From positions 5,146,001-5,210,000 of the forward strand of contig NZ_CP088952.1 in the NCBI RefSeq assembly GCF_021165955.1: a stretch of DNA of 64,000 nucleotides, given 5' to 3'. Below, one piece after another: positions 40,373 through 48,995 of this stretch. The notes under the pieces are model-generated. The model saw only the letters and a program-made list of their open reading frames with translations, did not search any database and was not told the DNA's origin. The position numbers and the translations under genes were made by a program. Every line of letters begins with the position of its first letter. Positions within the stretch are counted from its first letter, which is position 1. The stretch is from Massilia endophytica. GTDB taxonomy: Bacteria; Pseudomonadota; Gammaproteobacteria; Burkholderiales; Burkholderiaceae_D.

Positions 40373-40741
40373 ATGATTCAAACTGAAAGCCGGCTCGAAG
40401 TAGCCGACAACACCGGTGCCAAGGAAGTCATGTGCATCAAGGTGTTGGGCGGTTCCAAGCGCCGTTATGCTGGCATCGGCGACGTGATCAAGGTCACCGT
40501 GAAGGTGGCCCAGCCTCGCGGCCGTGTCAAAAAAGGTGAAATTTATAACGCCGTGGTTGTGCGTACCGCTAAGGGTGTGCGCCGCCAGGACGGTTCCCTG
40601 GTCAAGTTCGACGGCAATGCCGCCGTTCTGCTGAACTCCAAGCTGGAACCGATCGGTACCCGTATCTTTGGCCCAGTGACGCGCGAGCTGCGCACTGAGA
40701 AGTTCATGAAGATCGTGTCCCTGGCACCGGAAGTCCTGTAA
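40373..40741 (+). CDS. rplN: 50S ribosomal protein L14
   Basis: Large-subunit protein at the interface and the binding site of silencing factor RsfS. 122 residues, MIQTESRLEVADNTGAKEVMCIKVLGGS, standard length. First gene of the spc operon, preceded by a 257-base spacer. Confidence 0.99.
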   Translation: MIQTESRLEVADNTGAKEVMCIKVLGGSKRRYAGIGDVIKVTVKVAQPRGRVKKGEIYNAVVVRTAKGVRRQDGSLVKFDGNAAVLLNSKLEPIGTRIFGPVTRELRTEKFMKIVSLAPEVL

Positions 40742-40750
40742 GGAGTCGTA

Positions 40751-41065
40751 ATGGATAAGATTCGCAAAAACGACGAAGTCATCGTCCTGACCGGCAAGGA
40801 CAAGGGCAAGCGCGGCGTGGTGCAACAGCGTGTCGACGCTGAGCACGTCGTGGTGGAAGGCGTGAACGTGGCCAAGAAGGCCGTCAAGCCGAACCCGATG
40901 ACTGGCGTTACTGGTGGCATCGTTGACAAGACCATGCCGATTCACGTGTCCAACGTTGCCCTGTTCAACGCTGCGACCGGCAAGGCAGATCGCGTGGGCT
41001 TCAAGGACGTGGACGGCAAGAAAGTCCGCGTGTACAAGTCCTCCGGCGAAGTAGTGAAGGGGTAA
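40751..41065 (+). CDS. rplX: 50S ribosomal protein L24
   Basis: Assembly initiator for the 50S subunit with a KOW motif (NDEVIVLTGKDKGKRGVVQ). 104 residues. Ribosome site AAGGAG, seven bases before the start. Confidence 0.99.
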   Translation: MDKIRKNDEVIVLTGKDKGKRGVVQQRVDAEHVVVEGVNVAKKAVKPNPMTGVTGGIVDKTMPIHVSNVALFNAATGKADRVGFKDVDGKKVRVYKSSGEVVKG

Positions 41066-41071
41066 TCAGAA

Positions 41072-41611
41072 ATGGCCCGTCTGCAACAACTGTACAAAGA
41101 CAAGGTCGTTACCGAGCTGACCGAGAAATTCGGCTACAAGTCGGTAATGGAAGTGCCGCGCCTGACCAAGATCACCCTGAACATGGGTCTCTCGGAAGCC
41201 GTGGCTGACAAGAAAATCATCGAGCACGCTGTGGGCGACCTGACCAAGATCGCCGGCCAGAAGCCGGTGGTGACCAAGGCCCGCAAGGCAATCGCCGGCT
41301 TCAAGATCCGCGAAGGCTACCCGATCGGCACCATGGTGACCCTGCGCGGCGCCCGCATGTATGAATTCCTGGACCGCTTCATCACCGTGGCCCTGCCGCG
41401 CGTGCGTGACTTCCGCGGCGTGTCCGGCCGTTCCTTCGATGGCCGCGGCAACTACAACATCGGCGTGAAAGAGCAGATCATCTTCCCGGAAATCGAGTAC
41501 GACAAGATCGACGCGCTGCGTGGCATGAACATCTCGATCACCACGACCGCCAAGACCGACGACGAAGCGAAAGCTCTGCTCGCCGCATTCAAATTCCCGT
41601 TCAGGAACTAA
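41072..41611 (+). CDS. rplE: 50S ribosomal protein L5
   Basis: 5S rRNA-binding protein contacting P-site tRNA. 179 residues; RLTKITLNMGLSEAV and the conserved FRGVSGRSFDGRGNYNIGVKEQ are present. Confidence 0.99.
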   Translation: MARLQQLYKDKVVTELTEKFGYKSVMEVPRLTKITLNMGLSEAVADKKIIEHAVGDLTKIAGQKPVVTKARKAIAGFKIREGYPIGTMVTLRGARMYEFLDRFITVALPRVRDFRGVSGRSFDGRGNYNIGVKEQIIFPEIEYDKIDALRGMNISITTTAKTDDEAKALLAAFKFPFRN

Positions 41612-41617
41612 ACGATC

Positions 41618-41923
41618 ATGGCAAAACTCGCACTGATTAACCGTGAACAGAAGCGTGCCGACCTGGTGGAGAAGTTCGCCGCCAAGCGCGCCGCTCTGAA
41701 GGCCATCATTGATGACCAGTCCAAGTCGGAAGAAGAGCGTTACGAAGCGCGCCTGAAGCTGCAGGCCCTGCCACGCAATTCCGCGCCGACCCGCCAGCGC
41801 AACCGCTGCGCCGTGACCGGCCGTCCACGCGGCACCTTCCGTAAATTCGGTCTGGGCCGTATCAAGCTCCGTGAATTCGCCATGCGTGGCGAGATCCCGG
41901 GTATGACCAAAGCCAGCTGGTAA
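41618..41923 (+). CDS. rpsN: 30S ribosomal protein S14, zinc-free type
   Basis: Head protein. 101 residues, the long form without the CxxC...CxxC zinc ribbon: the C-terminal core reads RNRCAVTGRPRGTFRKFGLGRIKLREFAMRGEIPGM with one Cys only. Confidence 0.99.
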   Translation: MAKLALINREQKRADLVEKFAAKRAALKAIIDDQSKSEEERYEARLKLQALPRNSAPTRQRNRCAVTGRPRGTFRKFGLGRIKLREFAMRGEIPGMTKASW

Positions 41924-41937
41924 TAGGAGAATAAGCA

Positions 41938-42333
41938 ATGAGTATGAGCGATCCTATCGCCGATATGCTGACCCGCATTCGCAACGCCCAGGGCGTGCAG
42001 AAAACGACCGTGGCCATGCCATCGTCGAAAGTCAAAGTCGCGATTGCCAACGTCCTGAAGGACGAGGGTTACATTGAAGATTTCGCCGTGTCGACCACCG
42101 ACGGCAAAGCGGAACTGAAGATCGGTTTGAAATATTACGTTGGCCGTCCGGTCATCGAGCGCCTCGAGCGCGTGTCCCGTCCGGGCCTGCGTGTCTACAA
42201 AGGCAAAGGCGAAATCCCGACCGTGATGAACGGCCTGGGCGTTGCTATCGTGTCCACCCCGCAAGGCGTGATGACCGACCGCAAAGCGCGCGCTACCGGC
42301 GTCGGTGGCGAAGTCATCTGCTTCGTAGCTTAA
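41938..42333 (+). CDS. rpsH: 30S ribosomal protein S8
   Basis: Primary 16S rRNA binder and, in E. coli, translational repressor of the spc operon at the rplX-rplE border. 131 residues: MSMSDPIADMLTRIRNAQ, ending ARATGVGGEVICFVA. Ribosome site AGGAGAATA. Confidence 0.99.
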   Translation: MSMSDPIADMLTRIRNAQGVQKTTVAMPSSKVKVAIANVLKDEGYIEDFAVSTTDGKAELKIGLKYYVGRPVIERLERVSRPGLRVYKGKGEIPTVMNGLGVAIVSTPQGVMTDRKARATGVGGEVICFVA

Positions 42334-42346
42334 GGAGTAATTGACA

Positions 42347-42880
42347 ATGTCCCGAGTAGCTAAAATGCCGATCGCTGTGCCAGCTGGCGCCGAAGTCGCC
42401 ATCTCCGCGCAAGCGATCACCGTCAAGGGCCCGCTGGGCACCCTGACCCAGAGCCTGAACGGCCTGGTCAAAGTAGAAAACAACGCTGGCACGCTGACCT
42501 TCGACGTCGCCAACGACAGCCGTGAAGCCAACGCCATGTCCGGCACGCTGCGCGCGCTGGTGAACAACATGGTAACCGGCGTGACCAAGGGCTTCGAGAA
42601 GAAGCTGTCCCTGGTCGGCGTGGGTTACAAGGCGCAGGCCGCAGGCGACAAGCTGAACCTGTCGCTGGGCTTCTCCCACCCTGTCGTTCACGCGATGCCA
42701 GCCGGCGTCACCGTCGCCACCCCGACCCCGACCGAGATCCTGATCAAGGGTATCGATCGCCAGAAGGTAGGCCAGGTGGCTGCTGAAGTGCGTGCTTACC
42801 GCTCCCCTGAGCCTTATAAAGGCAAGGGTGTCCGCTATGTGGACGAAGTGGTGAAGCTTAAAGAAACCAAGAAGAAGTAA
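42347..42880 (+). CDS. rplF: 50S ribosomal protein L6
   Basis: Protein near the sarcin-ricin loop and L7/L12 stalk. 177 residues beginning MSRVAKMPIAVPAGAEV. The ATG at 42347 is used; the upstream in-frame TTG at 42341 gives two extra residues and lacks family support. Ends with KGKGVRYVDEVVKLKETKKK. Confidence 0.98.
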   Translation: MSRVAKMPIAVPAGAEVAISAQAITVKGPLGTLTQSLNGLVKVENNAGTLTFDVANDSREANAMSGTLRALVNNMVTGVTKGFEKKLSLVGVGYKAQAAGDKLNLSLGFSHPVVHAMPAGVTVATPTPTEILIKGIDRQKVGQVAAEVRAYRSPEPYKGKGVRYVDEVVKLKETKKK

Positions 42881-42893
42881 TTAGGGGCTGACG

Positions 42894-43256
42894 ATGGATA
42901 AAAAAGAATCTCGTCTGCGCCGCGGACGTCAAACCCGCATCAAGATCGCGCAACTGAAAGTGAACCGCCTGTCGGTGCACCGCACCAACCTGCACATTTA
43001 CGCGAACCTGATCAGCCCGGACGCCAAAGTTCTGGTATCGGCCTCGACCGTGGAAGCGGAAGTGCGCGCCGAACTGGCTGGCAAGTCGGGCAAGGGTGGC
43101 AACGCCGCCGCTGCCGCACTGGTCGGCAAGCGTGTCGCAGAAAAAGCACTGAAAGCGGGCATCACCGAAGTCGCCTTCGACCGCTCCGGTTTCCGTTACC
43201 ACGGCCGTGTCAAGGCGCTGGCAGATGCCGCGCGTGAAGCCGGTCTGAAGTTCTAA
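42894..43256 (+). CDS. rplR: 50S ribosomal protein L18
   Basis: 5S rRNA-binding protein. 120 residues: KESRLRRGRQTRIKIAQLKVNRLSVHRTN and the C-terminal FDRSGFRYHGRVKALADAARE. Confidence 0.99.
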   Translation: MDKKESRLRRGRQTRIKIAQLKVNRLSVHRTNLHIYANLISPDAKVLVSASTVEAEVRAELAGKSGKGGNAAAAALVGKRVAEKALKAGITEVAFDRSGFRYHGRVKALADAAREAGLKF

Positions 43257-43266
43257 GGGTACGATC

Positions 43267-43785
43267 ATGGCAAAAATGCAAGCAAAAATGCAAAGCGACA
43301 AGCCGGATGACGGCATGCGCGAAAAAATGATCGCGATCAACCGCGTGACCAAAGTGGTCAAGGGCGGTCGCATCATGGGCTTCGCGGCGCTGACCGTGGT
43401 CGGTGACGGCGATGGCCGCATCGGCATGGGCAAGGGCAAGTCGAAGGAAGTGCCGGTCGGTGTGCAGAAGGCAATGGAAGAAGCCCGCCGCAACCTGATC
43501 AAGGTCCCGCTCAAGAACGGCACCCTGCACCACACCGTGATCGGCCGCCACGGCGCGTCGAAAGTGATGATGATGCCGGCCAAGCCGGGTACCGGCGTGA
43601 TCGCCGGCGGCGCCATGCGCGCGATCTTCGAGGTGATGGGCGTGACGGACGTGGTGGCGAAATCCACCGGTTCCTCCAACCCGTACAACCTGGTGCGCGC
43701 CACCCTGGACGGCCTGTCGAAAATCAGCACTGCCGCTGACATTGCTGCCAAGCGCGGCAAGTCGGTGGAAGACATTCTGGCTTAA
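43267..43785 (+). CDS. rpsE: 30S ribosomal protein S5
   Basis: Decoding-fidelity protein at the mRNA entry. 172 residues with the dsRNA-binding-like domain KVVKGGRIMGFAALTVVGD (the spectinomycin loop, no visible resistance deletion) and GTGVIAGGAMRAIFEVMGV. Confidence 0.99.
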   Translation: MAKMQAKMQSDKPDDGMREKMIAINRVTKVVKGGRIMGFAALTVVGDGDGRIGMGKGKSKEVPVGVQKAMEEARRNLIKVPLKNGTLHHTVIGRHGASKVMMMPAKPGTGVIAGGAMRAIFEVMGVTDVVAKSTGSSNPYNLVRATLDGLSKISTAADIAAKRGKSVEDILA

Positions 43786-43794
43786 GGAACGACC

Positions 43795-43971
43795 ATGAGC
43801 ACTATCAAAGTCAAACTGGTGAAGGGCCTGATCGGCACCCGTCAGGACCACCGCGCCACCGTGCGCGGCCTGGGCCTGCGCCGTGTCAACTCGGTTTCCG
43901 AGCTGCAGGACACGCCATCGGTACGCGGCATGATCACCAAGGTCGCCTACCTCGTTAAAGTCGTGTCGTAA
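43795..43971 (+). CDS. rpmD: 50S ribosomal protein L30
   Basis: A 58-residue large-subunit protein, MSTIKVKLVKGLIGTRQDHR, ending VAYLVKVVS. Short, but unmistakable in sequence and position between rpsE and rplO. Ribosome site AAGGAACG. Confidence 0.98.
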   Translation: MSTIKVKLVKGLIGTRQDHRATVRGLGLRRVNSVSELQDTPSVRGMITKVAYLVKVVS

Positions 43972-43999
43972 GCGCAAGCTTGCGATTCTGGAGAACACA

Positions 44000-44431
44000 A
44001 TGGAATTGAATACCATTCAACCAGCGGAAGGCGCGAAGCACGCCAAGCGTCGCGTTGGCCGCGGTATCGGCTCCGGCCTCGGTAAAACCGCCGGCCGTGG
44101 CCACAAGGGTCAGAAATCGCGTTCGGGCGGCTTCCACAAAGTCGGCTTCGAAGGCGGCCAGATGCCTCTGCAGCGCCGTCTGCCCAAGCGCGGCTTCAAG
44201 TCGCTGAACGCGACCTTCAAGGCCGAAGTGCGCCTGTCCGACCTGAACAACCTGGCAGTCGGCGAAGTCGACCTGCTGGTGCTGAAGCAGGCTGGCGTGC
44301 TGAGCGTACTGGCGCGCGACGTGCGTGTGATCGCCTCCGGCGAGATCACCAAGGCCGTGACCATCAAAGGCCTGAAAGTGACGGCGGGCGCGAAAGCGGC
44401 CATCGAAGCGGCCGGCGGCTCGGTCGCCTAA
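44000..44431 (+). CDS. rplO: 50S ribosomal protein L15
   Basis: Late-assembly 50S protein. 143 residues with the Gly-rich N-terminus RRVGRGIGSGLGKTAGRGHKGQKSRSGG and FEGGQMPLQRRLPKRGF. Confidence 0.99.
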   Translation: MELNTIQPAEGAKHAKRRVGRGIGSGLGKTAGRGHKGQKSRSGGFHKVGFEGGQMPLQRRLPKRGFKSLNATFKAEVRLSDLNNLAVGEVDLLVLKQAGVLSVLARDVRVIASGEITKAVTIKGLKVTAGAKAAIEAAGGSVA

Positions 44432-44456
44432 GCGTTGAGCTTGATCGGAGCGAAAA

Positions 44457-45791
44457 TTGGCGACTAATCCACAGCTTGCTAAGAGCGCCGCGGCCGGTTT
44501 CCCCTGGAACCGCCTGTGGTTTTTGCTGGGCGCTCTGGTCGTGTACCGCATCGGGGCCCACGTCCCGGTGCCGGGCATCGACCCGGTCCAGCTGGCGGCA
44601 CTGTTCAAGTCGCAAGAAGGTGGCCTGCTGGGCATGTTCAACATGTTCAGCGGTGGCGCCCTGTCGCGCTTCACGGTGTTTGCGCTGGGTATCATGCCGT
44701 ATATCTCGGCCTCGATCATCATGCAGTTGCTGTCGATCGTGTCGCCGCAGATGGAAGCGCTGAAGAAGGAAGGGGAGTCGGGGCGTCGCAAGATCACCCA
44801 GTACACCCGCTACGCCACCGTCGGTCTGGCCCTGTTCCAGGCCTTCGGCATCTCGGTCGCGCTGGAAGCCCAGCCCGGCCTGGTGCTCGAGCCCGGCATG
44901 GCCTTCCGCTTCGTGACGGTGGTGACCTTGCTGACCGGCACCATGTTCCTGATGTGGCTGGGGGAGCAGATTACCGAGCGCGGTCTCGGCAACGGCATCT
45001 CCATCATCATCTTCGCCGGTATCGCTGCCGGTCTGCCGAGCGCGCTGGGTGGCCTGTTCACCCAGGTGTCGACCGGTGCGATCAACGCGTTCTCGGCCAT
45101 CATCATCGTCATCCTGGTTGCCGCGGTGACCTATGCGGTGGTGTTTGTGGAACGGGGCCAGCGCAAGATCCTGGTGAACTACGCCAAACGTCAGGTCGGC
45201 AACAAGATCTACGGTGGGCAAACCAGCCATCTGCCGCTGAAGCTGAACATGGCCGGCGTGATTCCGCCGATCTTCGCTTCGTCGATTATCTTGTTCCCGG
45301 CGACGATCGTGGACTGGTTCGCCAAGGGCGCCAACACCGAAAACCCGGTGGTGCGCTTCCTGAAGGACCTGGCCGCGTCGCTGAGCCCAGGTGAGCCGAT
45401 CCATGCGCTGCTGTATGCCGTGGCAATCATTTTCTTCTGCTTCTTCTACACCGCACTGGTGTTCAACAGCAAGGAAACGGCGGACAACTTGAAGAAGAGC
45501 GGGGCCTTTGTGCCAGGGATTCGTCCCGGTGAGCAGACAGCCCGCTACATCGACAAGATCCTGACCCGATTGACCCTGGCCGGCGCCGTCTACATTACCG
45601 CGGTCTGCCTGCTGCCGGAGTTTATGCAGGCCCAGTGGAAAGTGTCCTTTGTGTTTGGCGGTACATCGCTGCTGATTATTGTCGTGGTGACCATGGACTT
45701 CATGGCCCAGGTACAAAATTACGTGATGTCGCAGCAGTATGAATCCCTGCTGCGCAAGGCAAACTTCAAGGGCGGAATTCCGACGCGATAA
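44457..45791 (+). CDS. secY: Protein translocase subunit SecY
   Basis: Central channel of the SecYEG translocon. 444 residues with ten membrane helices: VYRIGAHVPVPGIDPVQLA, GIMPYISASIIMQLLSIVSP, and cytoplasmic loops TSHLPLKLN and VFFCFFYTALV. The start is TTG at 44457 (reads as MATNPQLAKSA), supported by GGAG seven bases upstream; there is no in-frame ATG nearby. A TTG start will damp SecY synthesis relative to the ribosomal proteins. Confidence 0.98.
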   Translation: MATNPQLAKSAAAGFPWNRLWFLLGALVVYRIGAHVPVPGIDPVQLAALFKSQEGGLLGMFNMFSGGALSRFTVFALGIMPYISASIIMQLLSIVSPQMEALKKEGESGRRKITQYTRYATVGLALFQAFGISVALEAQPGLVLEPGMAFRFVTVVTLLTGTMFLMWLGEQITERGLGNGISIIIFAGIAAGLPSALGGLFTQVSTGAINAFSAIIIVILVAAVTYAVVFVERGQRKILVNYAKRQVGNKIYGGQTSHLPLKLNMAGVIPPIFASSIILFPATIVDWFAKGANTENPVVRFLKDLAASLSPGEPIHALLYAVAIIFFCFFYTALVFNSKETADNLKKSGAFVPGIRPGEQTARYIDKILTRLTLAGAVYITAVCLLPEFMQAQWKVSFVFGGTSLLIIVVVTMDFMAQVQNYVMSQQYESLLRKANFKGGIPTR

Positions 45792-45801
45792 GCGGGCGAC
45801 T

Positions 45802-46020
45802 ATGGCAAAAGACGACGTCATTCAGATGCAGGGTGAGATTCTGGAGAATCTCCCGAACGCAACATTTCGAGTAAAGCTGGAAAACGGCCACGTGGTACTC
45901 GGCCACATTTCGGGTAAAATGCGGATGAACTATATCCGCATTCTCCCTGGCGACAAGGTGACGGTGGAGTTGACCCCGTATGACCTGTCCCGGGCCCGCA
46001 TTGTGTTCCGGACCAAGTAA
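45802..46020 (+). CDS. infA: Translation initiation factor IF-1
   Basis: OB-fold factor that blocks the A site during initiation. 72 residues: MAKDDVIQMQGEILENLPNA, with GHISGKMRMNYIRILPGDKV. Placed between secY and rpmJ as usual in betaproteobacteria. In E. coli infA is elsewhere. Confidence 0.98.
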   Translation: MAKDDVIQMQGEILENLPNATFRVKLENGHVVLGHISGKMRMNYIRILPGDKVTVELTPYDLSRARIVFRTK

Positions 46021-46053
46021 TTTTAAGTAATCGAACCAAGAAGAGAGTGCAAA

Positions 46054-46167
46054 ATGAAAGTTAATGCTTCAGTCAAGCGGATCTGCCGCAACTGCAAGAT
46101 CATCAAGCGCAAAGGCGTCGTCCGCGTTATCTGCGTCGAGCCGCGTCACAAGCAGCGTCAAGGTTAA
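46054..46167 (+). CDS. rpmJ: 50S ribosomal protein L36, zinc-binding type
   Basis: A 37-residue protein, MKVNASVKRICRNCKIIKRK, ending EPRHKQRQG. Cys11 and Cys14, Cys27 and His32 make the CxxC...C...H zinc site of the C+ form. Too short for usual gene finders but certain by position and sequence. Confidence 0.98.
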   Translation: MKVNASVKRICRNCKIIKRKGVVRVICVEPRHKQRQG

Positions 46168-46181
46168 TCGAGGAATAACGA

Positions 46182-46547
46182 ATGGCACGTATTGCAGGGG
46201 TTAATATCCCAAATCATCAGCACACCGTGATCGGTCTGACCGCAATCTACGGCGTGGGCCGCCCACGCGCCCAGTTCATCTGCGCGCAAACCGGCGTTCC
46301 GACCAACAAGAAGATCAAGGATCTGGACGACAGCGAGCTGGAAAAGCTGCGTGACGAGATCGGCAAGTTCGTGGTGGAAGGCGATCTGCGCCGTGAACTG
46401 TCGATGAACATCAAGCGCCTGATGGACCTGGGTTGCTACCGTGGTATGCGTCACCGCAAGGGCCTGCCGGTCCGCGGCCAGCGCACCCGCACCAATGCCC
46501 GTACCCGCAAGGGCCCGCGCAAAGCCGCTCAATCGCTGAAGAAATAA
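46182..46547 (+). CDS. rpsM: 30S ribosomal protein S13
   Basis: Head protein contacting P-site tRNA and the B1 bridges. 121 residues, MARIAGVNIPNHQHTVIGLT, with RGLPVRGQRTRTNARTRKGPRK at the C-terminus. First gene of the alpha-type group. Confidence 0.99.
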   Translation: MARIAGVNIPNHQHTVIGLTAIYGVGRPRAQFICAQTGVPTNKKIKDLDDSELEKLRDEIGKFVVEGDLRRELSMNIKRLMDLGCYRGMRHRKGLPVRGQRTRTNARTRKGPRKAAQSLKK

Positions 46548-46560
46548 TTAGGACACTACT

Positions 46561-46965
46561 ATGGCTAAGCAACAAAGCAGCGCAGCAGCAGCCCGCGTGC
46601 GCAAGAAGGTCAAGAAGAACGTTGCCGAAGGCATCGCTCACGTTCACGCTTCCTTCAACAACACCATCATCACCATCACCGACCGCCAGGGCAACGCCCT
46701 GTCGTGGGCGACTTCCGGTGGCGCCGGCTTCAAGGGCTCCCGCAAGTCCACCCCGTTCGCAGCGCAGGTTGCGGCCGAAGCGGCTGGTAAAGTGGCGCAG
46801 GAATGCGGCGTGAAGAACCTGGAAGTGCGCATCAAGGGCCCTGGCCCTGGCCGTGAATCCGCCGTGCGCGCACTGAACAACCTGGGCATCAAGATCACCG
46901 AGATCCAGGACGTGACCCCAGTGCCGCACAACGGCTGCCGTCCTCCCAAGCGTCGTCGTATCTAA
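46561..46965 (+). CDS. rpsK: 30S ribosomal protein S11
   Basis: Platform protein near the mRNA exit. 134 residues, with HVHASFNNTIITITDRQGNALSW and the C-terminal TPVPHNGCRPPKRRRI. A 205-base gap follows before rpsD. Confidence 0.99.
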   Translation: MAKQQSSAAAARVRKKVKKNVAEGIAHVHASFNNTIITITDRQGNALSWATSGGAGFKGSRKSTPFAAQVAAEAAGKVAQECGVKNLEVRIKGPGPGRESAVRALNNLGIKITEIQDVTPVPHNGCRPPKRRRI

Positions 46966-47010
46966 GATCCGCCGCTCCGCAGCCGCGGAGCCGCGTCATC
47001 TCGAAATCGC

Positions 47011-47041
47011 TGGAACAGTTAACCGGAAACGGTTATACTGT
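47011..47041 (+). promoter_or_regulatory. Candidate rpsD promoter overlapping a GAAA-tetraloop hairpin
   Basis: TGGAAC (47011-47016), 17 bases, TATACT (47034-47039). The same bases form an 11-pair stem, ACAGTTAACCG (47015-47025) with CGGTTA-T-ACTGT (47030-47041), one bulged base, closed by a GAAA loop (47026-47029). Readthrough RNA from rpsK would carry the hairpin; RNA started here would not. The remaining bases to 47170 contain no gene. Confidence 0.5.
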
Positions 47042-47170
47042 CCGGCTATTTTCGCCTTGTCCGTCCGCGGGCCGGGCTGTTGAGCCACCGTCCGGCTGCA
47101 AGCAGGCTGGACTAGCGCCTGATGCCATACCGATGGCACCGGGGCGTCATTTAATTTTAAGGAAATCACC

Positions 47171-47794
47171 GTGGCACGTTATATCGGACCAAAAGCAAAA
47201 CTCTCCCGCCGTGAAGGCACCGACCTGTTCCTGAAGAGCGCCCGCCGCTCCCTGGATTCGAAGTGCAAACTGGACGTCAAGCCAGGCCAGCACGGCGTGA
47301 AATCCGGCGCCCGCACGTCGGACTTCGGCAACCAGCTGCGCGAAAAGCAGAAGGTCAAGCGCATGTACGGCGTCCTCGAGCGCCAGTTCCGCCGCTACTT
47401 CGCTGAAGCGAGCCGCCGCAAGGGCAACACCGGCGAAACCCTGCTGTCCCTGCTGGAAACCCGCCTGGACAACGTCGCCTACCGCATGGGCTTCGGCTCC
47501 ACCCGCGCCGAAGCGCGCCAGCTGGTGTCGCACAAGGCCTTCACCGTGAACGGCAAGGTCGTGAACATCGCCTCCTACGCCGTGAAGACCGGCGACGTGA
47601 TCGCCGTGCGCGAAAAGGCCAAGAAGCAGACCCGCATCCTGGAAGCCCTGTCGCTGGCTGAGCAAGTGGGCATGCCTTCGTGGGTGTCGGTGGATTCCAA
47701 GAAAATGGAAGGCACCTTCAAGTCCCTGCCGGAGCGTAACGAAATCGCCGCCGACGTCAACGAAGCGCTGATCGTCGAACTGTATTCGCGTTAA
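47171..47794 (+). CDS. rpsD: 30S ribosomal protein S4
   Basis: Primary 16S rRNA binder and, in E. coli, translational repressor of the alpha operon. 207 residues, beginning MARYIGPKAKLSRREG from a GTG start; AAGGAAA lies six bases upstream. S4 domain: LDNVAYRMGFGSTRAEARQLVSHKAFTVNG. N-terminal region has one Cys, so it is the zinc-free form. A hairpin follows the stop. Confidence 0.98.
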   Translation: MARYIGPKAKLSRREGTDLFLKSARRSLDSKCKLDVKPGQHGVKSGARTSDFGNQLREKQKVKRMYGVLERQFRRYFAEASRRKGNTGETLLSLLETRLDNVAYRMGFGSTRAEARQLVSHKAFTVNGKVVNIASYAVKTGDVIAVREKAKKQTRILEALSLAEQVGMPSWVSVDSKKMEGTFKSLPERNEIAADVNEALIVELYSR

Positions 47795-47813
47795 TCGCAG
47801 TACCGAGCACCAC

Positions 47814-47840
47814 CGCCCACTCCACCGGAGTGGGCGTTTT
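47814..47840 (+). terminator. Attenuator-like terminator between rpsD and rpoA
   Basis: CGCCCACTCC (47814-47823) pairs with GGAGTGGGCG (47827-47836) around ACC, then TTTT. Ten GC-rich pairs but a short U run. It lies inside the operon, so partial termination should lower rpoA relative to rpsD. Confidence 0.7.
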
Positions 47841-47900
47841 CACTAATGCCATCAGCCTTATCGGTGTAACGAGCCGAGGGTAATGAAAAGGACATTTTCA

Positions 47901-48878
47901 ATGCAAAACAGTCTGTTGAAGCCACGTATTATCGACGTTGAAACCCTGGGCGCCGGTCACGCAAAAGTCGTGATGGAGCCGTTCGAGCGCGGCTACGGCC
48001 ACACTCTGGGCAACGCGCTGCGCCGCGTGCTGCTGTCTTCGATGATCGGCTACGCGCCGACCGAAGTGACGATCGCCGGTGTCGTGCACGAGTACTCCTC
48101 GCTGGACGGCGTGCAGGAAGACGTGGTTGATCTGCTGCTGAACCTGAAGGGCGTGGTCTTCAAGGTGCACAACCGCGACTCCGTGACCCTGACCCTGAAG
48201 AAGGAAGGCGAAGGCGCCGTGCTGGCTTCGGACATCGACCTGCCGCACGACGTTGAACTGATCAACCCTGACCACGTGATCGCCCACCTGACCGCGGGCG
48301 GCAAGCTGGACATGCAGATCAAGGTGGAAAAAGGCCGCGGCTATGTGCCGGGCAATGTGCGCCGCCTGTCGGAAGACACCAACAAGACCATCGGCCGCAT
48401 CATCCTGGACGCTTCGTTCTCGCCCGTGCGCCGCGTGTCCTACGCCGTGGAATCGGCCCGTGTGGAGCAGCGTACCGACCTGGACAAGCTGATCATCAAC
48501 ATCGAGACCAACGGCGTGATCTCGCCGGAAGAAGCGATCCGCCAGTCGGCCCGCGTCCTGGTGGACCAGCTGAACGTGTTCGCGGCCCTGGAAGGCACCG
48601 AAGCGGCTGCTGAAGCCCCGTCGCGCGCCCCGCTGGTCGATCCGATCCTGCTGCGTCCGGTGGACGACCTGGAGCTGACCGTGCGTTCGGCCAACTGCCT
48701 GAAAGCGGAAAACATCTACTACATCGGCGACCTGATCCAGCGTTCGGAAAACGAGCTGCTGAAGACCCCGAACCTGGGCCGCAAGTCGCTGAACGAGATC
48801 AAGGAAGTGCTGGCATCCCGCGGCCTGACCCTGGGCATGAAGCTGGAAAACTGGCCGCCTGCCGGTCTCGAGAAGTAA
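47901..48878 (+). CDS. rpoA: RNA polymerase alpha subunit
   Basis: 325-residue subunit that nucleates RNA polymerase assembly and contacts activators and UP elements. N-terminal domain (residues 1 to about 235: EPFERGYGHTLGNALRRVLLSS), linker, then C-terminal domain (about 250-325: SANCLKAENIYYIGDLIQRSE, NLGRKSLNEIKEVL). The ATG at 47901 is used because AAAGGA lies eight bases before it; the frame is open to 47883. Flanked on both sides by terminator-like hairpins. Confidence 0.99.
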   Translation: MQNSLLKPRIIDVETLGAGHAKVVMEPFERGYGHTLGNALRRVLLSSMIGYAPTEVTIAGVVHEYSSLDGVQEDVVDLLLNLKGVVFKVHNRDSVTLTLKKEGEGAVLASDIDLPHDVELINPDHVIAHLTAGGKLDMQIKVEKGRGYVPGNVRRLSEDTNKTIGRIILDASFSPVRRVSYAVESARVEQRTDLDKLIINIETNGVISPEEAIRQSARVLVDQLNVFAALEGTEAAAEAPSRAPLVDPILLRPVDDLELTVRSANCLKAENIYYIGDLIQRSENELLKTPNLGRKSLNEIKEVLASRGLTLGMKLENWPPAGLEK

Positions 48879-48887
48879 TTGCAGTAC

Positions 48888-48917
48888 CGCCCGGCGCACT
48901 GTCGCGCCGGGCGTTTT
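48888..48917 (+). terminator. Attenuator-like terminator between rpoA and rplQ
   Basis: CGCCCGGCGC (48888-48897) pairs with GCGCCGGGCG (48904-48913) around six bases, then TTTT. It shares the lead-in GCAGTACCG with the hairpin after rpsD (47796-47804 and 48881-48889). Confidence 0.7.
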
Positions 48918-48995
48918 CAACCCTTAGAACCGGACCGCGCTCTTCCAACGATGAGCGATCGAAGATCTGGAATATAAACACCGAAAGGAAATACC

